Positions 10,710 through 21,159 of a DNA stretch of 64,000 nucleotides are shown here, in pieces; the stretch's first letter is position 1, and every line of letters begins with the position of its first letter. The notes beneath the pieces are model-generated. The model was not told the origin of the DNA and made no database searches. It worked only from the letters and a program-made list of their open reading frames with translations. The DNA is taken from NCBI RefSeq assembly GCF_000001735.4, contig NC_003074.8, positions 12,710,101-12,774,100 on the forward strand, read 5' to 3'. Origin of the DNA: Arabidopsis thaliana. Its lineage: Eukaryota; Streptophyta; Magnoliopsida; Brassicales; Brassicaceae. Made by a program: the position numbers and the translations under genes.

Positions 10710-11135
10710 TCAAACGTCTATAATCGCTCTAGCTGTGTGCAAGAAAGGTCTCCCAAAGATTAATGGATCCTTAGGTTCTTTCTCATAAGAAAAGACCACA
10801 AAGTCTGTAGCAATCATGCTCTTCTCAATCATAACAGGAACATTGCTAAGAATCCCATCTTGAATTCGGGTAGAACGATCTGCCAGCACAAGAGTGATAA
10901 AGGTAGGCTCAAGATTGGAATACCCAAGACGCATAGCAAGCGAGCGAGGCATCAGATTCACACTAGAACCGGGATCACATAAGGCTCTTGGGAAAGAATC
11001 ATAGTTGATGGCGACACTTAGTACAAAGGTTCCGAGGTCAGGTAACTTCCTTGGAAGTTGTCCATGAATGATATCGCTACCCTGCTCTGAAATCTTCATA
11101 ACACTGTATTCTTTTGTCAAATTCTTAGTGACCAT
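10710..11135 (-). CDS. Aspartic protease region of element D
   Basis: The frame reads KLPDLGTFVLSVAINYDSF, then ALCDPGSSVNLMPRSLAMRL (catalytic region; D-P/L-G-S) and DPLIFGRPFLHTARAIIDV. It ends at a stop that replaces the RQGRIGLN continuation kept in F. It matches the B and G proteases in layout and would mature gag-pol. Confidence 0.82.
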   Translation of the reverse strand: MVTKNLTKEYSVMKISEQGSDIIHGQLPRKLPDLGTFVLSVAINYDSFPRALCDPGSSVNLMPRSLAMRLGYSNLEPTFITLVLADRSTRIQDGILSNVPVMIEKSMIATDFVVFSYEKEPKDPLIFGRPFLHTARAIIDV

Positions 11136-11177
11136 CGTCTTGACATACCTTCGTATTGCTGGAGAGAGATGAATATC

Positions 11178-11876
11178 TTAAACTAGAGGCATCTCAAAAT
11201 TCAGCTTGTCAATCATAGCCTTGCATCTGACATCATCTAAGGCTAGTCTTGACTTTTTAGGACTCTTGGGGAAAGGAATTCGCCGGTTTGGTGACTTAGT
11301 TTCAGCTGGATGTTGCACATTGTCTGAACGAGCTGGGTGTCGATCGATAGGAGGTGGGTGTCGATCGACACTATCGGGAATAATTTCCTCCTCCTCAATG
11401 AAATTGTCGATTCCACTCGACAAAGGTAAAACAGAGTCGTCAAGAGTAATTGGTGTTGATCGGCACCCTGATGTATCAATCGACATTGAGGATTTTTCTG
11501 TAACTGGAATAGATGAAATCTGAGTTAAACGTTCGCGCTGAAGGATTAGGTTTAGTTGCTTTCCACTGCGTAATGTGACTACATTGATAGATGCTGATGT
11601 AGGAGAAGGCTCAAATATATGAGATCTCAGGTTGTCGATCTTCCCATTAAGATCTGTGTAGACAGAATCAAACTTGTCATTAAATTCAACCACGAGCTTT
11701 GTATGGCTCTTAAGAATCTGCGCAAGCATGGATTCCATTCGGCGGTCGGAGGAGGGTGGAGGGGCTTGGATAGGAGCAAAAATTGCTGAAACATGATTCT
11801 CTTTACTTGCGGTGGCAATCTCAACTGAAAATCTTTGTTCTGTGTCAATATCATGTGTCGAAATACTAGTTACAGC
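11178..11876 (-). pseudogene. gag C-terminal region of element D
   Basis: The frame 11738-11178 reads MESMLAQILKSHTKLVVEF..., a likely coiled coil (FNDKFDSVYTDLNGKIDNL), then VVTLRSGKQLN, a conserved Athila gag string also in F. A linker follows with VDRHPPPIDRHP from the palindrome pair at 11337-11371, then basic PFPKSPKKSR. It is continuous with 13659-14376 once solo LTR E and one ACAGC copy are removed. Confidence 0.78.
11872..11876. repeat. Target-site duplication ACAGC, left copy (solo LTR E)
   Basis: ACAGC at 11872-11876 is repeated at 13659-13663 directly outside the TGATAA...TTATCA ends of solo LTR E. Confidence 0.9.
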
Positions 11877-13658
11877 TGATAAGTGTACATTTTACATGTT
11901 TTGAGCATCCATTTGTCATCACTTTAGCATCATATCAACACTGTTTTATATCATTTCTCATCATTTGTCATCACTTTGCATGTTTAGGATAGTTTTGCAT
12001 GCATGTTGCATATTTGTGTTGTTTTCAGGTGATTTGGAGCTGTTGGCAAGCTAATTGGAAGAAGCGGACCTGATCACAACAAAACACTCGACCCCCTTGC
12101 GAGTAGATGGTTCCACGACTTTAACAAACCACTCAACCCCCTGGTCGAGTAGAAGACCTCATCACTTCACGTCACCACTCGACCCCCTGGTCGAGTACCA
12201 CCATGAGAGTCACTCGATCACATCCACTCAATCCCATGGTCGAGTATCATCATCTCCACCACTTGACCATCACTCGATCACCCAACTTGACCACCTGGTC
12301 GAGTACCTCCATCACCTTCACTCGTTCGCTCTAACACCAAGCCGAGTACCACCATCTCTATCACTCGACTTCATACTCGAGTGCCAGCTTCAGAGTCTTC
12401 TCCATTCCGCACTCAACCAGACACTCGAGCACAAGGAAGAGAAGAAGACTCCAGCTTATCACTCGATCATTCACTCGACCACCTTGGTCAAGTACCGTTC
12501 TTAATCTGTCCCAATACTGCATCATTTTGAGTATTAGGATTTTGGAATATTTTGCTATAACTAGCATGCATTTTACATTTTCGTTAACTAAGTTTTATTC
12601 CGCAGACATTGTGTTCTTGACGTTTTTGTAATCCGGATTTCTCTTAATCTATTCAGTATTCAGTGTTTGCTTTTGATTTCGTTTACTAAGTTGTTCATCC
12701 CGTTATCATCCGGCTATTACCCTATTGCTATCATGTTTTCATTCTTATCATCGTTTATATTCTCTGCAATGATGTTTGAGTAGTGACTAGGTTTCTGAGG
12801 ATGGGTTAGAGTAGTTTAGAATTCTCAGTATGCTAGGTGGTTGAGTTTGATTTATAGATCCTTTCTGGATTAGTTGTTCTTCATGCCTATCGCTTTCTGA
12901 TCAACTGGAATTTGAGCCCAGACATTTCCGCGCCCAAAAGGTGTTCAATGAAATGTCTGAACCACTAATTCCAAAGATTCGTGGCTTTATACCAAGTTAT
13001 TGGTTGTAGGGAGCGTTTGGGCGTTAACTTGTTGATTCGTAATGCCTATTAGGTTAACTCTCGTCAATGGTGATTGAGTCTGGGACTAGTTTAACTTGAG
13101 GGTCTCTTTTGCGGTGGCACTTAGATTTGGTTACCGAACTTGTTATCTAAGGATAATTTATTGAGCATGTCAATCACCTGTAAACTGAGGAAACAAAACT
13201 ACTCAATTACCCCATCCTCGGGAATTCTTTATTTGATTAATTTATTTGCTTACTCTGCTATTGTTTACTGAATCTTGTTACATGTTACTTAGTTTTTGTG
13301 ATTTTGGCCTGTTACTCGACCTGATACTCGACCACCCAGTTGTCTGGCAACAGACTGTGCAGTCGAGTATCCCTGTTACATTTTATGTCTGTTACTCGAC
13401 CTGTCACTCGACCACACCCAGTGCTCTTCAACGAGCTGTGTTGGTCGAGTGTTTTCTTGTTTCTGCTTGATTTTTTGTTTCCTGCATGTTCACTTAGGAC
13501 TGCTAGAACACCCCAAAACTTGTTATTGTTTGGCTTGACTCTGTGAACTCTGATTGCATCTTGATTGCTAGCATCACACCCATTTGGATTGATAACCTTC
13601 AGTACTACAACGACATGATAGTGCTTTAGGATTAATTGATCTTAAAAAACTATTATCA
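11877..13658 (+). mobile_element. Solo LTR E (1782 bp) inserted in gag of D
   Basis: Starts TGATAAGTGTACATTTTACATG and ends CTATTATCA, flanked by the perfect ACAGC duplication. No internal region is present, so it is a solo LTR left by LTR-LTR recombination. It is related to the solo LTR at 56662-58191: both share TTGCATATTTG...GTTTT(C/T)AGGT near the start, TCTGAGGATGGG in the middle and TACTACAACRACATGATAGTG near the end. Orientation is taken from that alignment. Confidence 0.9.
12080..12500. repeat. Cluster of ACTCGACC...GGTCGAGTA inverted words in solo LTR E
   Basis: Repeated units of the form CACTCGACCCCCTGGTCGAGTA occur around 12080, 12125, 12175, 12230, 12290 and 12470. Each is an imperfect 22-bp inverted repeat with half-sites ACTCGACC and GGTCGAGT around 4-6 bp. 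A second smaller cluster is at 13312-13452. The 149-codon ORF over the main cluster is Ser/His/Thr-rich and is best explained as translated repeats. Confidence 0.75.
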
Positions 13659-14376
13659 ACAGCATTGGTGATGAGGAGCAATGCTTCACCAGTAGTTCTT
13701 GTCATGAAGTTACAGTAGCTTGCTGCATCAAGTTGATTCTGGTATGGCTCAGCTATCCCTCTGTAGAATATATTAATGAGTTGGCTCTCTTGGAAGCCAT
13801 GTTGTTGACATTCTCGCTGATAAGATTTGAAGTGGAGACATGCTACTCTAAGGGACTCGGTTGGTGCTTGAGTGAACGAAGAGATTTGCAAACGAAGTGC
13901 CTCTGTCACGGATTCATTGAAGAAGTGATTCATGAAGGTGTGCTTTGTATCAGTCCAATTGGTTATTGAACCTGATTCTAGTTGACGCAACCATGATGTT
14001 CCTTTGCGCGCGAGAGAGTGGGGAAGAGTTTGCACCTTCTGGTACACCTTCTGCTTTAATAAGGTAATCAGCTGGTACACCTTCTGCTTTAATAGAAGAC
14101 TTCCAAATGATCTAATGGTGATTCATCGAGAGCTCCTCTAAACTTTCCTCTTGACACAAGATCACAATAGGCAGGGTGTATAGCAAAGTCTTCTCGTTCA
14201 AATGGTGGTAGCTTGAATGTTGATCGGTTGGTGTAGAAAAGATCACTTTTGTTAAGGTCGCCTAATTTAGCCAGCTGGTTCTGCAGAGGGTGTCGGTCAA
14301 CACTATCGTGAAATCCTGCCATAGAAACGCGATTCTCAATTTGAAGGTACCTGAAACACAAGAAACCAAAGGACAA
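13659..14376 (-). pseudogene. gag N-terminal region of element D
   Basis: The frame from 14376 reads ...FHDSVDRHPLQNQLAKLGDL, then FYTNRSTFKLPPFEREDFAIHP, collinear with F gag. About 34 bp (CAGCTGGTACACCTTCTGCTTTAATA and neighbours, near 14031-14096) are tandemly duplicated and break the frame. The remaining core (LARKGTSWLRQLESGSI, TLKHTFMNHFF, FQESQLINIFYRGI) is open in 14080-13659. It is the capsid-forming part of gag. Confidence 0.78.
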
Positions 14377-14455
14377 AGAAACACGTGAATAAGTGATAGA
14401 AAAGAAGTGTCTAGACTTAAAACAACACCTAGTCTAATGGTGAACTAAAAGAGAA

Positions 14456-14476
14456 CTTCGGCAACAGCGGCAAAAT
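14456..14476 (-). other. Primer-binding region of element D
   Basis: On the minus strand ATTTTGCCGCTGTTGCCGAAG follows the LTR end TATATCA; a diverged TTTGGCGCCGTTGCCGAAG. Confidence 0.8.
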
Positions 14477-15632
14477 TGATATAGCTCAAATTGCCTTAAG
14501 CTTACTCCTTCAAATAAGAGATCGTCGTTAGCACTTAACGGTCAAATTCCACTAAGTTCTCTATGTTCACACAATAAACTTATGGTGGTTTTAATTAAGC
14601 TAGACAAAGTATATTAATGTAAAAGACAATAAAGCAAGTAAATGAGTTGTAGATTCAAGTGATTAAAGCGTTGGGTCTAAGAAATTGTGTCGGGAGATCG
14701 ATAAATTGTAGATTTAGCTAATATTAGGATTGTTATCGCACGGTTATCGAACTCAAACTATGATTATAGAGTAACCGGTGGCGTTCTACGAAACTCTCTA
14801 TACTTAGAGCTAAGATAACAGGAGAAGCCGAGAAATCCTATACTAGAGCATGCATTATTATCAAGTTTGATTAGTTCACCTAGTATCTAAACCAGAGCCC
14901 TTCTATGAGCCTACCTGTTCTTCTTAAATGCTTAGGCTCACATATGATAGTTCAAATAACAAGTACCTGTGGCGGGTATACCTATTATCTAATATCAAGT
15001 TCTAGGTGATCAATCTAAAACTAGCAATAAGAATAATCAAGATGAAGAACTCTAAAAATAATTCTAAGGGGTTTTCGAGCTACTAATCCATCTAAATCCC
15101 TATTGAAACTCCCTAAAACCCAACAAGGTGATTACTCAGACATGATAACAAAAACACAAATCATAATTTCAATAGTTTGTATTGAATAAGAATAAGAGTA
15201 AAAAGAGTTCAGAATCCTCTCTACAGGGATTCGATTCTTCTCTCCAAAAGTGTATCTCAAAATAATAAAACTAAACTTTTGTCTAACAATGAACAAATAA
15301 TTAGGTATATAAGTGACTAAAAACGTGCAGGGACTACTTTGCAAATAAAGAAAACTTCAGGGCTTCTCAAAGACTTGGCAGAAATAAAAAATTCTCTCAG
15401 TCGAGATAAGGGTGTCGATCGACAGAGGTGTGGTGTCGATCGACACTATTGCGTGGAAAACGTCTTTGATAATCTTCAATGCTGAAAAGTTTCCAAAATT
15501 CCTTACTATGCTCCATAGCTCCCAAATGTGTAATTGCACCTGAAATGACTCAAAACATACGAAAAGGACTAGAAAGACTCTAAAAACCATTCTGAAACTA
15601 TTTTAGAAATCACTAAAAACTAGGACATATCA
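14477..15632 (-). repeat. 5' LTR of element D
   Basis: 1156 bp; on the minus strand it starts TGATATGTCCTAG and ends GAGCTATATCA. It is clearly homologous to the F LTR (34793-35935), the LTR at 44656-45826 and the solo LTR 37165-38348. A TATA-like box (TTATATACC, 15304-15312) lies about 100 bp downstream of the palindrome module. The unpaired flanking pentamer on the right is CGAGT; its partner is outside the window. Confidence 0.9.
15412..15446. promoter_or_regulatory. Paired palindrome module in the D LTR
   Basis: GTGTCGATCGACAG at 15412 and GTGTCGATCGACAC at 15433, starts 21 bp apart. The module begins 186 nt from the LTR start (15632) and about 100 bp upstream of the TATA-like box. Confidence 0.5.
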
Positions 15633-17389
15633 CGAGTGCTACTGGAAATTGCTGACGCCTTAGTCTAAACGGAAATTTTGTCTAAGGCGGCAAGAGAAAC
15701 ATCCTCGAAATTAATACCTTCTGATCTGGAATGTCGCACATGATAATTTCTACTTCGATGACATGATTCGCCAAGCGAGTGACTTACAGACGTGTACCAT
15801 TGCACAATCCTTCTTTGGGATCTAAATTTCTAAGCAGACAAGATCGACTATAAAAAGGTTTTGCTAGTACCAACGAACCCGTAAACAAAAAATACACCTC
15901 CTCGATCCTGTAGAACAGCGTATAGGCTCTCTTGGTATAGACCTTTCTGCTCACCAATTCTCTTACCATAAAGTTCAATATACTTTTCGTGCTTTTCTGT
16001 TTGAATGTATCCAAGTTCGTTGGCGATCAAATTATTCCTATGCCCATGAACCAAGTAAAGCTCAGGACAAGGCATACCACCATAATTAGCCAAAGACTTA
16101 CCGCTCCTACGGAGAATATCTTCAATAGCTATTAAGCCTAGAACTTGCAACTCGCCATCCCTTAACGTCAAACCTACGCAGATAAAACATAAGAAATTAT
16201 CTATATATACATAAGCTATGGACATGAAATTAAGAAGGGAGTCAATATTCAATACTTTAATGAGAAAATTATGCGATTACACAAATTTTACCATGATTTC
16301 CTTGTTTTAGCCTCTCTACAACTACTAAATCTTCAGACAATAAAAGCCAAGTAGTAGTTCAGACCTTCGGCGGATCAGCGACACTGGCAGACATCAACAT
16401 GATCAAGAAAAGTTTGCGCAGATAAACTCCAATTGCCCAAAAACTTGCTTCCTTAATGCCTTCAATATTTTCTTTGTCATAATCAAGCAAACTCATGGCA
16501 AAACAGGTATCTTGGAAGCTTTTATACACGACACCGTTGGAAGCCAATCGTTTTTGGCTTTGTCAAAAATTGTATACAACCAACCTTGTTTTTATTACGA
16601 TCGCACGTCATGCCACAAAAAATAATCTTCACCAGACGACCAAGGAACATGGTAATTCCTAACGATCGCAAAACTCCTTTCCCATTCTTTCTACAATCTT
16701 TCTCGAGGCACCCAAACAAATTTCGAAAGGAAAGTTAGCATAAGACCCTTAGCTTCTTCGGGATATTTTTTGTTAGCAATCATCCATGCGAGAAACATGG
16801 AGTGGCTGACAGACTTACGATTTAAAATTTCATCGACAGGGTCATCTTGATTGTAAATCATAAACTATTTACCTGGAGCATGAAACGAAAGCTTCATCAC
16901 ATACGTAGTGCGGGGATGGGTAGGAAAAGTAAGTATACGCCAAGTTGCCTCACGTGCAGATATATCTACATGTACAAAAAACAATATAAACCTAATAAAT
17001 CTTAGTACAAATGAATCAGACCAAATACCAAGTCCCAAAAAAACATACCTACAGCTAGAATATTTTTCTCTCTCGTCATGAATAATATTACCATTTTCAT
17101 CCTCTTTTTGTACAGTGTTGCTGATATAGTCTGGTCCTTTATGGATGTACTTAAAAAGATACTTGATAGAACGTGATTAATTAAACTATTCGACGTGAAT
17201 AAGAGCACGATAACGTAACAACAACGCTCTGTTGTAAGGAACAACATACCTTTTATCGCACTCGAAACCCTTTTTCTCGATAAATCTCTTATCCTCACGT
17301 CTCCTATAGAGGAGGTAACCATCATCGTTTACTGTCGTCAAAGAGTTTCTTGGTTTTGGAAAGAATTTTGAACATTTCCCATTTCTCAT
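15633..17389 (-). pseudogene. Helitron 1 PIF1-like helicase region
   Basis: Read on the minus strand through frameshifts and introns: MRNGKCSKFFPKPRNS (17389), DDGYLLYRRR, RYVVPYNRALLLRY, later ...FWAIGVYLRKLFLIMLMS (about 16380-16450), GKSLANYGGMPCPE, then VFFVYGFVGTSKTFL (15848-15895), a damaged Walker A where GGTGKT is expected. Next come LLRNLDPKEGLCNGTRL and a region like the conserved helicase C-terminal ARMFLxPP. The 5'-to-3' DNA helicase would unwind the donor strand during rolling-circle transposition. D is inserted just after KFPFRLRRQQFP. Confidence 0.82.
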
Positions 17390-18420
17390 CTAAACATTAT
17401 AGGGAAATTCTGGTCCACACGGTCCATATATCATACAATCAGAGACTATGTCGTACAAATGAGGCTCTAAATCTTTATCTCAAATCTCGGCACTGATAAT
17501 TTTATCAATATCATCACCAGTCGGAATCATTGTAGTCTTTTGCTAAAAAAAAAACCATATGTGCATGAGGAAGACCCCTATTCTAAAACTGGATTGTGTA
17601 CAACGCTGCCCCGAATGATGGAAAATATTAAGAAGTTAATTAGTAACTGTCAAACATATTAAACATTGGTAAGCATCCCATTAATAAGTTTATATAACTA
17701 AAGAAACAGTCCCAAAAGTATCTTCCGTCGCTAATTATAAGACAATAAATTATCGAGTTTCATCTTGAAAACCTACAAATTATGTCCAGTCTATCCTCAG
17801 AGTTTAGGACATGCTTTTCAAGATATCTCGTGATTTCAGGCCATTTGGGATTACAAGTGATAGTAATAAAGATGTCTTAATAACCAAAATATTTGCACGT
17901 AGCCATCGCGTCGATTTAATCTTGCATCATGTATCTCGATCCACCTGTAAAGGAAGAAGGTATGAAAATCTTTGTTCCTTGCTTCTCAAGCATTGGTCAC
18001 CACGTTCGGCACTCTGCATAATTCGCTCATAATTTTCACAGCGGAGATTCTTCTGATTGAAACAAATGTACCGTAATCTATTTGTTTCTATCATAGTGTA
18101 CATATCAACCATAAATTGTTGGAATAGGCGTCCGGACAATGGAATGATTGGAGACTGACTAGCCCTAGTCTAAATTCGATACGCAAACAATTCACGCATC
18201 GTGATGTTTTTCCTTTTCTTTCAATTTACACCAACAAATCCTATGTCGATACCTAGACTGAACCCATCTTCTCCATATGGAAAGAGTAATGGGTATTGTA
18301 AAGGTAAGTAAGCTGGATGCAGCTCACTTATTCACGGCCCTATTGCAATGAAAACCACAACTTTTCATTTAACTAGCAATGAATATGAACTCAACGTGTG
18401 GAACACCTTCTTTTTTGGGT
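17390..18420 (-). pseudogene. Helitron 1 Rep nuclease region with HUH motif
   Basis: On the minus strand LQYPLLFPYGEDGFSLG (about 18300-18250) is followed by RLFQQFMVDMYTMIETNRLRY (18133-18071), a diverged copy of the ICKHFGxPDLFITxTCNPxWPEI block (17880-17790) and GLPHAHMVFFLAKDY (17577-17533), which contains the two-histidine HUH motif, then IYGPCGPEFPYNV. This endonuclease nicks the donor strand by a tyrosine. Stops (for example the TAG before MRNGKC) and frameshifts inactivate it. An intron-like AT-rich gap lies at about 17600-17760. Confidence 0.8.
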
Positions 18421-20243
18421 TATTATGTATGGTTTGAATTCGCGGAAAAAAACATATTCAAAAGATTAACAAAACGATATCTATAATGTTAGAAAAGAGT
18501 GAATAACCAATTCGTAAATATCGAAGAAGATTGAATAGTATTGAAAAGTCGTGCTAGACTCTGATTTGCTCGTTTAAAGTTTCGTTGGAACAAAGAGTGT
18601 TCTTAAAAGTAATCGAAAAAAGTATATCAATAATGCTGGATAAAAAGACGTGTCACGATGCTAGTTGAAATGAATGCAAATATCTTCAGTTAATGCCCAA
18701 CAATTATCCGACCTGAATAAATATACCAGCCGTTATAATTATTTTAGGCATTTCTAGTCGTAGTCTCTAGTATAATATCACGTGTATTATCACCAATTTC
18801 AAAGTCACCGAGTACCAGACCGGCAACTTCATCTGAAGTAGGAAGATTGTGCCTTCATCCCTCATGCTTACGATCAAAATAGAGCACCAACTTCAGACCA
18901 GTATTATTACCGCTTGCTGCAAACCTCTCGCTTGATGTTCTGAAAGCTTTAACATGAGGATTATGAGCATCTAACATCTCCTTCAACGATTTCCTAAACA
19001 CCAAATAAAATTAATATGTAAATTAGGCTTTTAAAAAAAATTATATATATATATATATATAGACATGTGTGTTCATATATTTACGTATAATATGATACGT
19101 ACCCGTAAACAGTCTTACAATTGACTATCTCATTCAATGTGTTGTGTATGTACAGCTGCAAGAATGCAGGCACTTCGTCTGGTTTAGGAAAAAGATCACC
19201 AATCAAATGGTAGTTTTCACCAGATAAGTGAAATAAGTACGGCCCATTTCCATCGTCACCAGAATGATGAAACTCCCTCCAAGAGAGATAAACACAAATA
19301 TCATGTTATACACTTTAACTAACTCGCGGTAATGAATACTCTTACTGTCACCGTTATACAATAGTGTAGATAGTGTTGCTGGTGGATCTTTCATTACAGG
19401 CAGTTTAACCTTGCTCTGTTTGCAGCAAACACCAAACTTTTGTTTTTTAGCTTTTACATTATTATTTAGTCGTTCTCCGTACCACATATTCCCTGCATTG
19501 TTGACAGTTGAATATGGGATCTCCATTATCATAATATCCTACAATAATATGATGCACAATATTACTTTTGTTATATATTTATAAAATAACAATGCACATT
19601 TTACTGACGTTAAAAGGGAAATAATAACACTGTCAGCTAATCCTGGTTGAACAATATCAGACGCTTCTAGTCCCATAGGAAACGCACATTGTCATGTATT
19701 ATTTTTGGTCAAATGATCTGAACAAACGTCCGTCTCATCGAACTCAAAGTCGTTTGTTTCTGACTCTGGATCGGTTGCGACAAAGTATACAAAATTTCCT
19801 TCGATATCAGGTAGCAAAGCATCTCCTGATAAGTGGTATATTTTATATATAGTTATTCGAAGTTTATTAATAACCGAGATGTGCTAGAGAATATTGTAAT
19901 GAACAATTAATATATAACAAATATCAACCATCTAATAGTTTCTTTGAAGCTGCTCTTTTCCTCTTAAGAACATTTATCCGAAACCTCCTCGCATCTTTGT
20001 ACCTGTTTCTCTTGCCGATATCTATATATTGGTGATGTACAAGAATATTAAAAGCATATGGCACATAATATTGTTTTTTTTATAATGGCATCTGCATTCA
20101 TCAGAATATATGAGTTAAAACATGTACACTAACATATACAACATCATATCAACAATCGAGCTAATATTTTGAAACAAACCTCTTTTAACACGAAGCCTAG
20201 CTATGGACGAAAAATCTGTAGGGTTTTTTGTTCTTCGTTTCAT
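18421..20243 (-). pseudogene. Helitron 1 RepHel N-terminal region
   Basis: The probable start is ATG at 20243 (MKRRTKNPTDFSSIARLRVK), followed by an intron and an exon KRNRYKDARRFRINVLKRKR (about 20013-19950). The conserved Helitron N-terminal domain is at 19532-19090: NAGNMWYGERLNN, FGVCCKQSKVKLPVMKDPP, YNMIFVFISLGG, then in the next frame HLIGDLFPKPDEVPAFLQ. It continues into RFAASGNNTGLKLVLYFDRK and LVLGDFEIGDNTRDIILET (18930-18750). The Cys-rich part may bind zinc. Introns and frameshifts explain why it appears only in pieces. Confidence 0.78.
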
Positions 20244-21159
20244 ATTACAAAACGAATCGTTCTCAACCTTGTCTTGTATCACAAGGAACAATCACAAGAC
20301 TCACATGTATACATATTAAACTAAATATGTATAAAATACAAACGATAAATAGTAAACTTCTTTGATTTAATATTCGATAATAACAAATATTCCTTTTTAG
20401 ATATATCAAATATATTAAAACAAATATATGAGGAGAATGTACAATTTCATATGTATGTAAAAAATAAAGAGATGAGGACAATTGACAATTTAAATATTCT
20501 CAGAAATTAGTAACCATAATATTATGTTCTGAAAAATAACATATATTTCTCTCAGTGGATGAACATATTTTGAAAAATGAATATTATTCATTTAGATTGT
20601 CAAAGCAAGCAATCAATCACGATATTTTGTTCAAATATATTATAAAGATAATTGTTTTATAGCTAATTGTGGTAGAACTATATCTCAAATATAATCGCGT
20701 CTATTCGATAACTAATGAGGACGACTATCAACCAAGTTATTAACGGTACAAAGTTGAATTATATTATGGAACACATTATATAATTTTAATATTATATTAG
20801 ATAAGTCAGAAAATAAAATAGCAATAACTATACGGCCAATACATATCACACGTTCTCGGTTTTATTCCGACACTCAGAAAATAATTATCATTAATATTTA
20901 TTCCTAAATATATAATTAATATATATTCCTAAATATATAATTAATATATATTCCTAAATATATAATGCATTTATGTAAACATCTCACAAATACATATATA
21001 ACCAAGTCAGTAAATAAATAATTTCTAACACTTGCCATCTACAACATTAAACTCTTTTTAAAAAATTTAAATTAAATCCATATAAATATATCAATCGACA
21101 AATCAATAAAACCAGACTCAATTCCGAAACAAGTTAAGATCTAAATTTGTAAATAATAA
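20244..21159. other. AT-rich spacer between RepHel and RPA-like genes
   Basis: No coding signal. It contains about three tandem copies of a 27-bp AT unit (TAATATATATTCCTAAATA...) at 20886-20966. Probably holds the promoter of RepHel, but I see no clear TATA choice among the many AT runs. Confidence 0.6.

Larger units (their letters stand above)
7832..15632 (-). mobile_element. Element D: Athila-like Ty3/gypsy element, 3' part outside window
   Basis: On the minus strand: 5' LTR (15632-14477), primer-binding region, gag (split by solo LTR E), protease, RT-RNase H and integrase up to 7832, where B was inserted. The remaining 3' end would lie left of B, outside the window. The order gag-PR-RT-RH-IN is that of Ty3/gypsy. 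Many stops and frameshifts, one RT-proximal deletion and two short tandem duplications show it is inactive. It was inserted into the helicase region of Helitron 1 at 15632/15633. Confidence 0.85.

Noticed and set aside
12055..12504. 149-codon ORF in solo LTR E
   Set aside because: It is a translation of the repeated ACTCGACC/GGTCGAGT words inside a noncoding LTR; composition (Ser, His, Thr) follows from the repeat.
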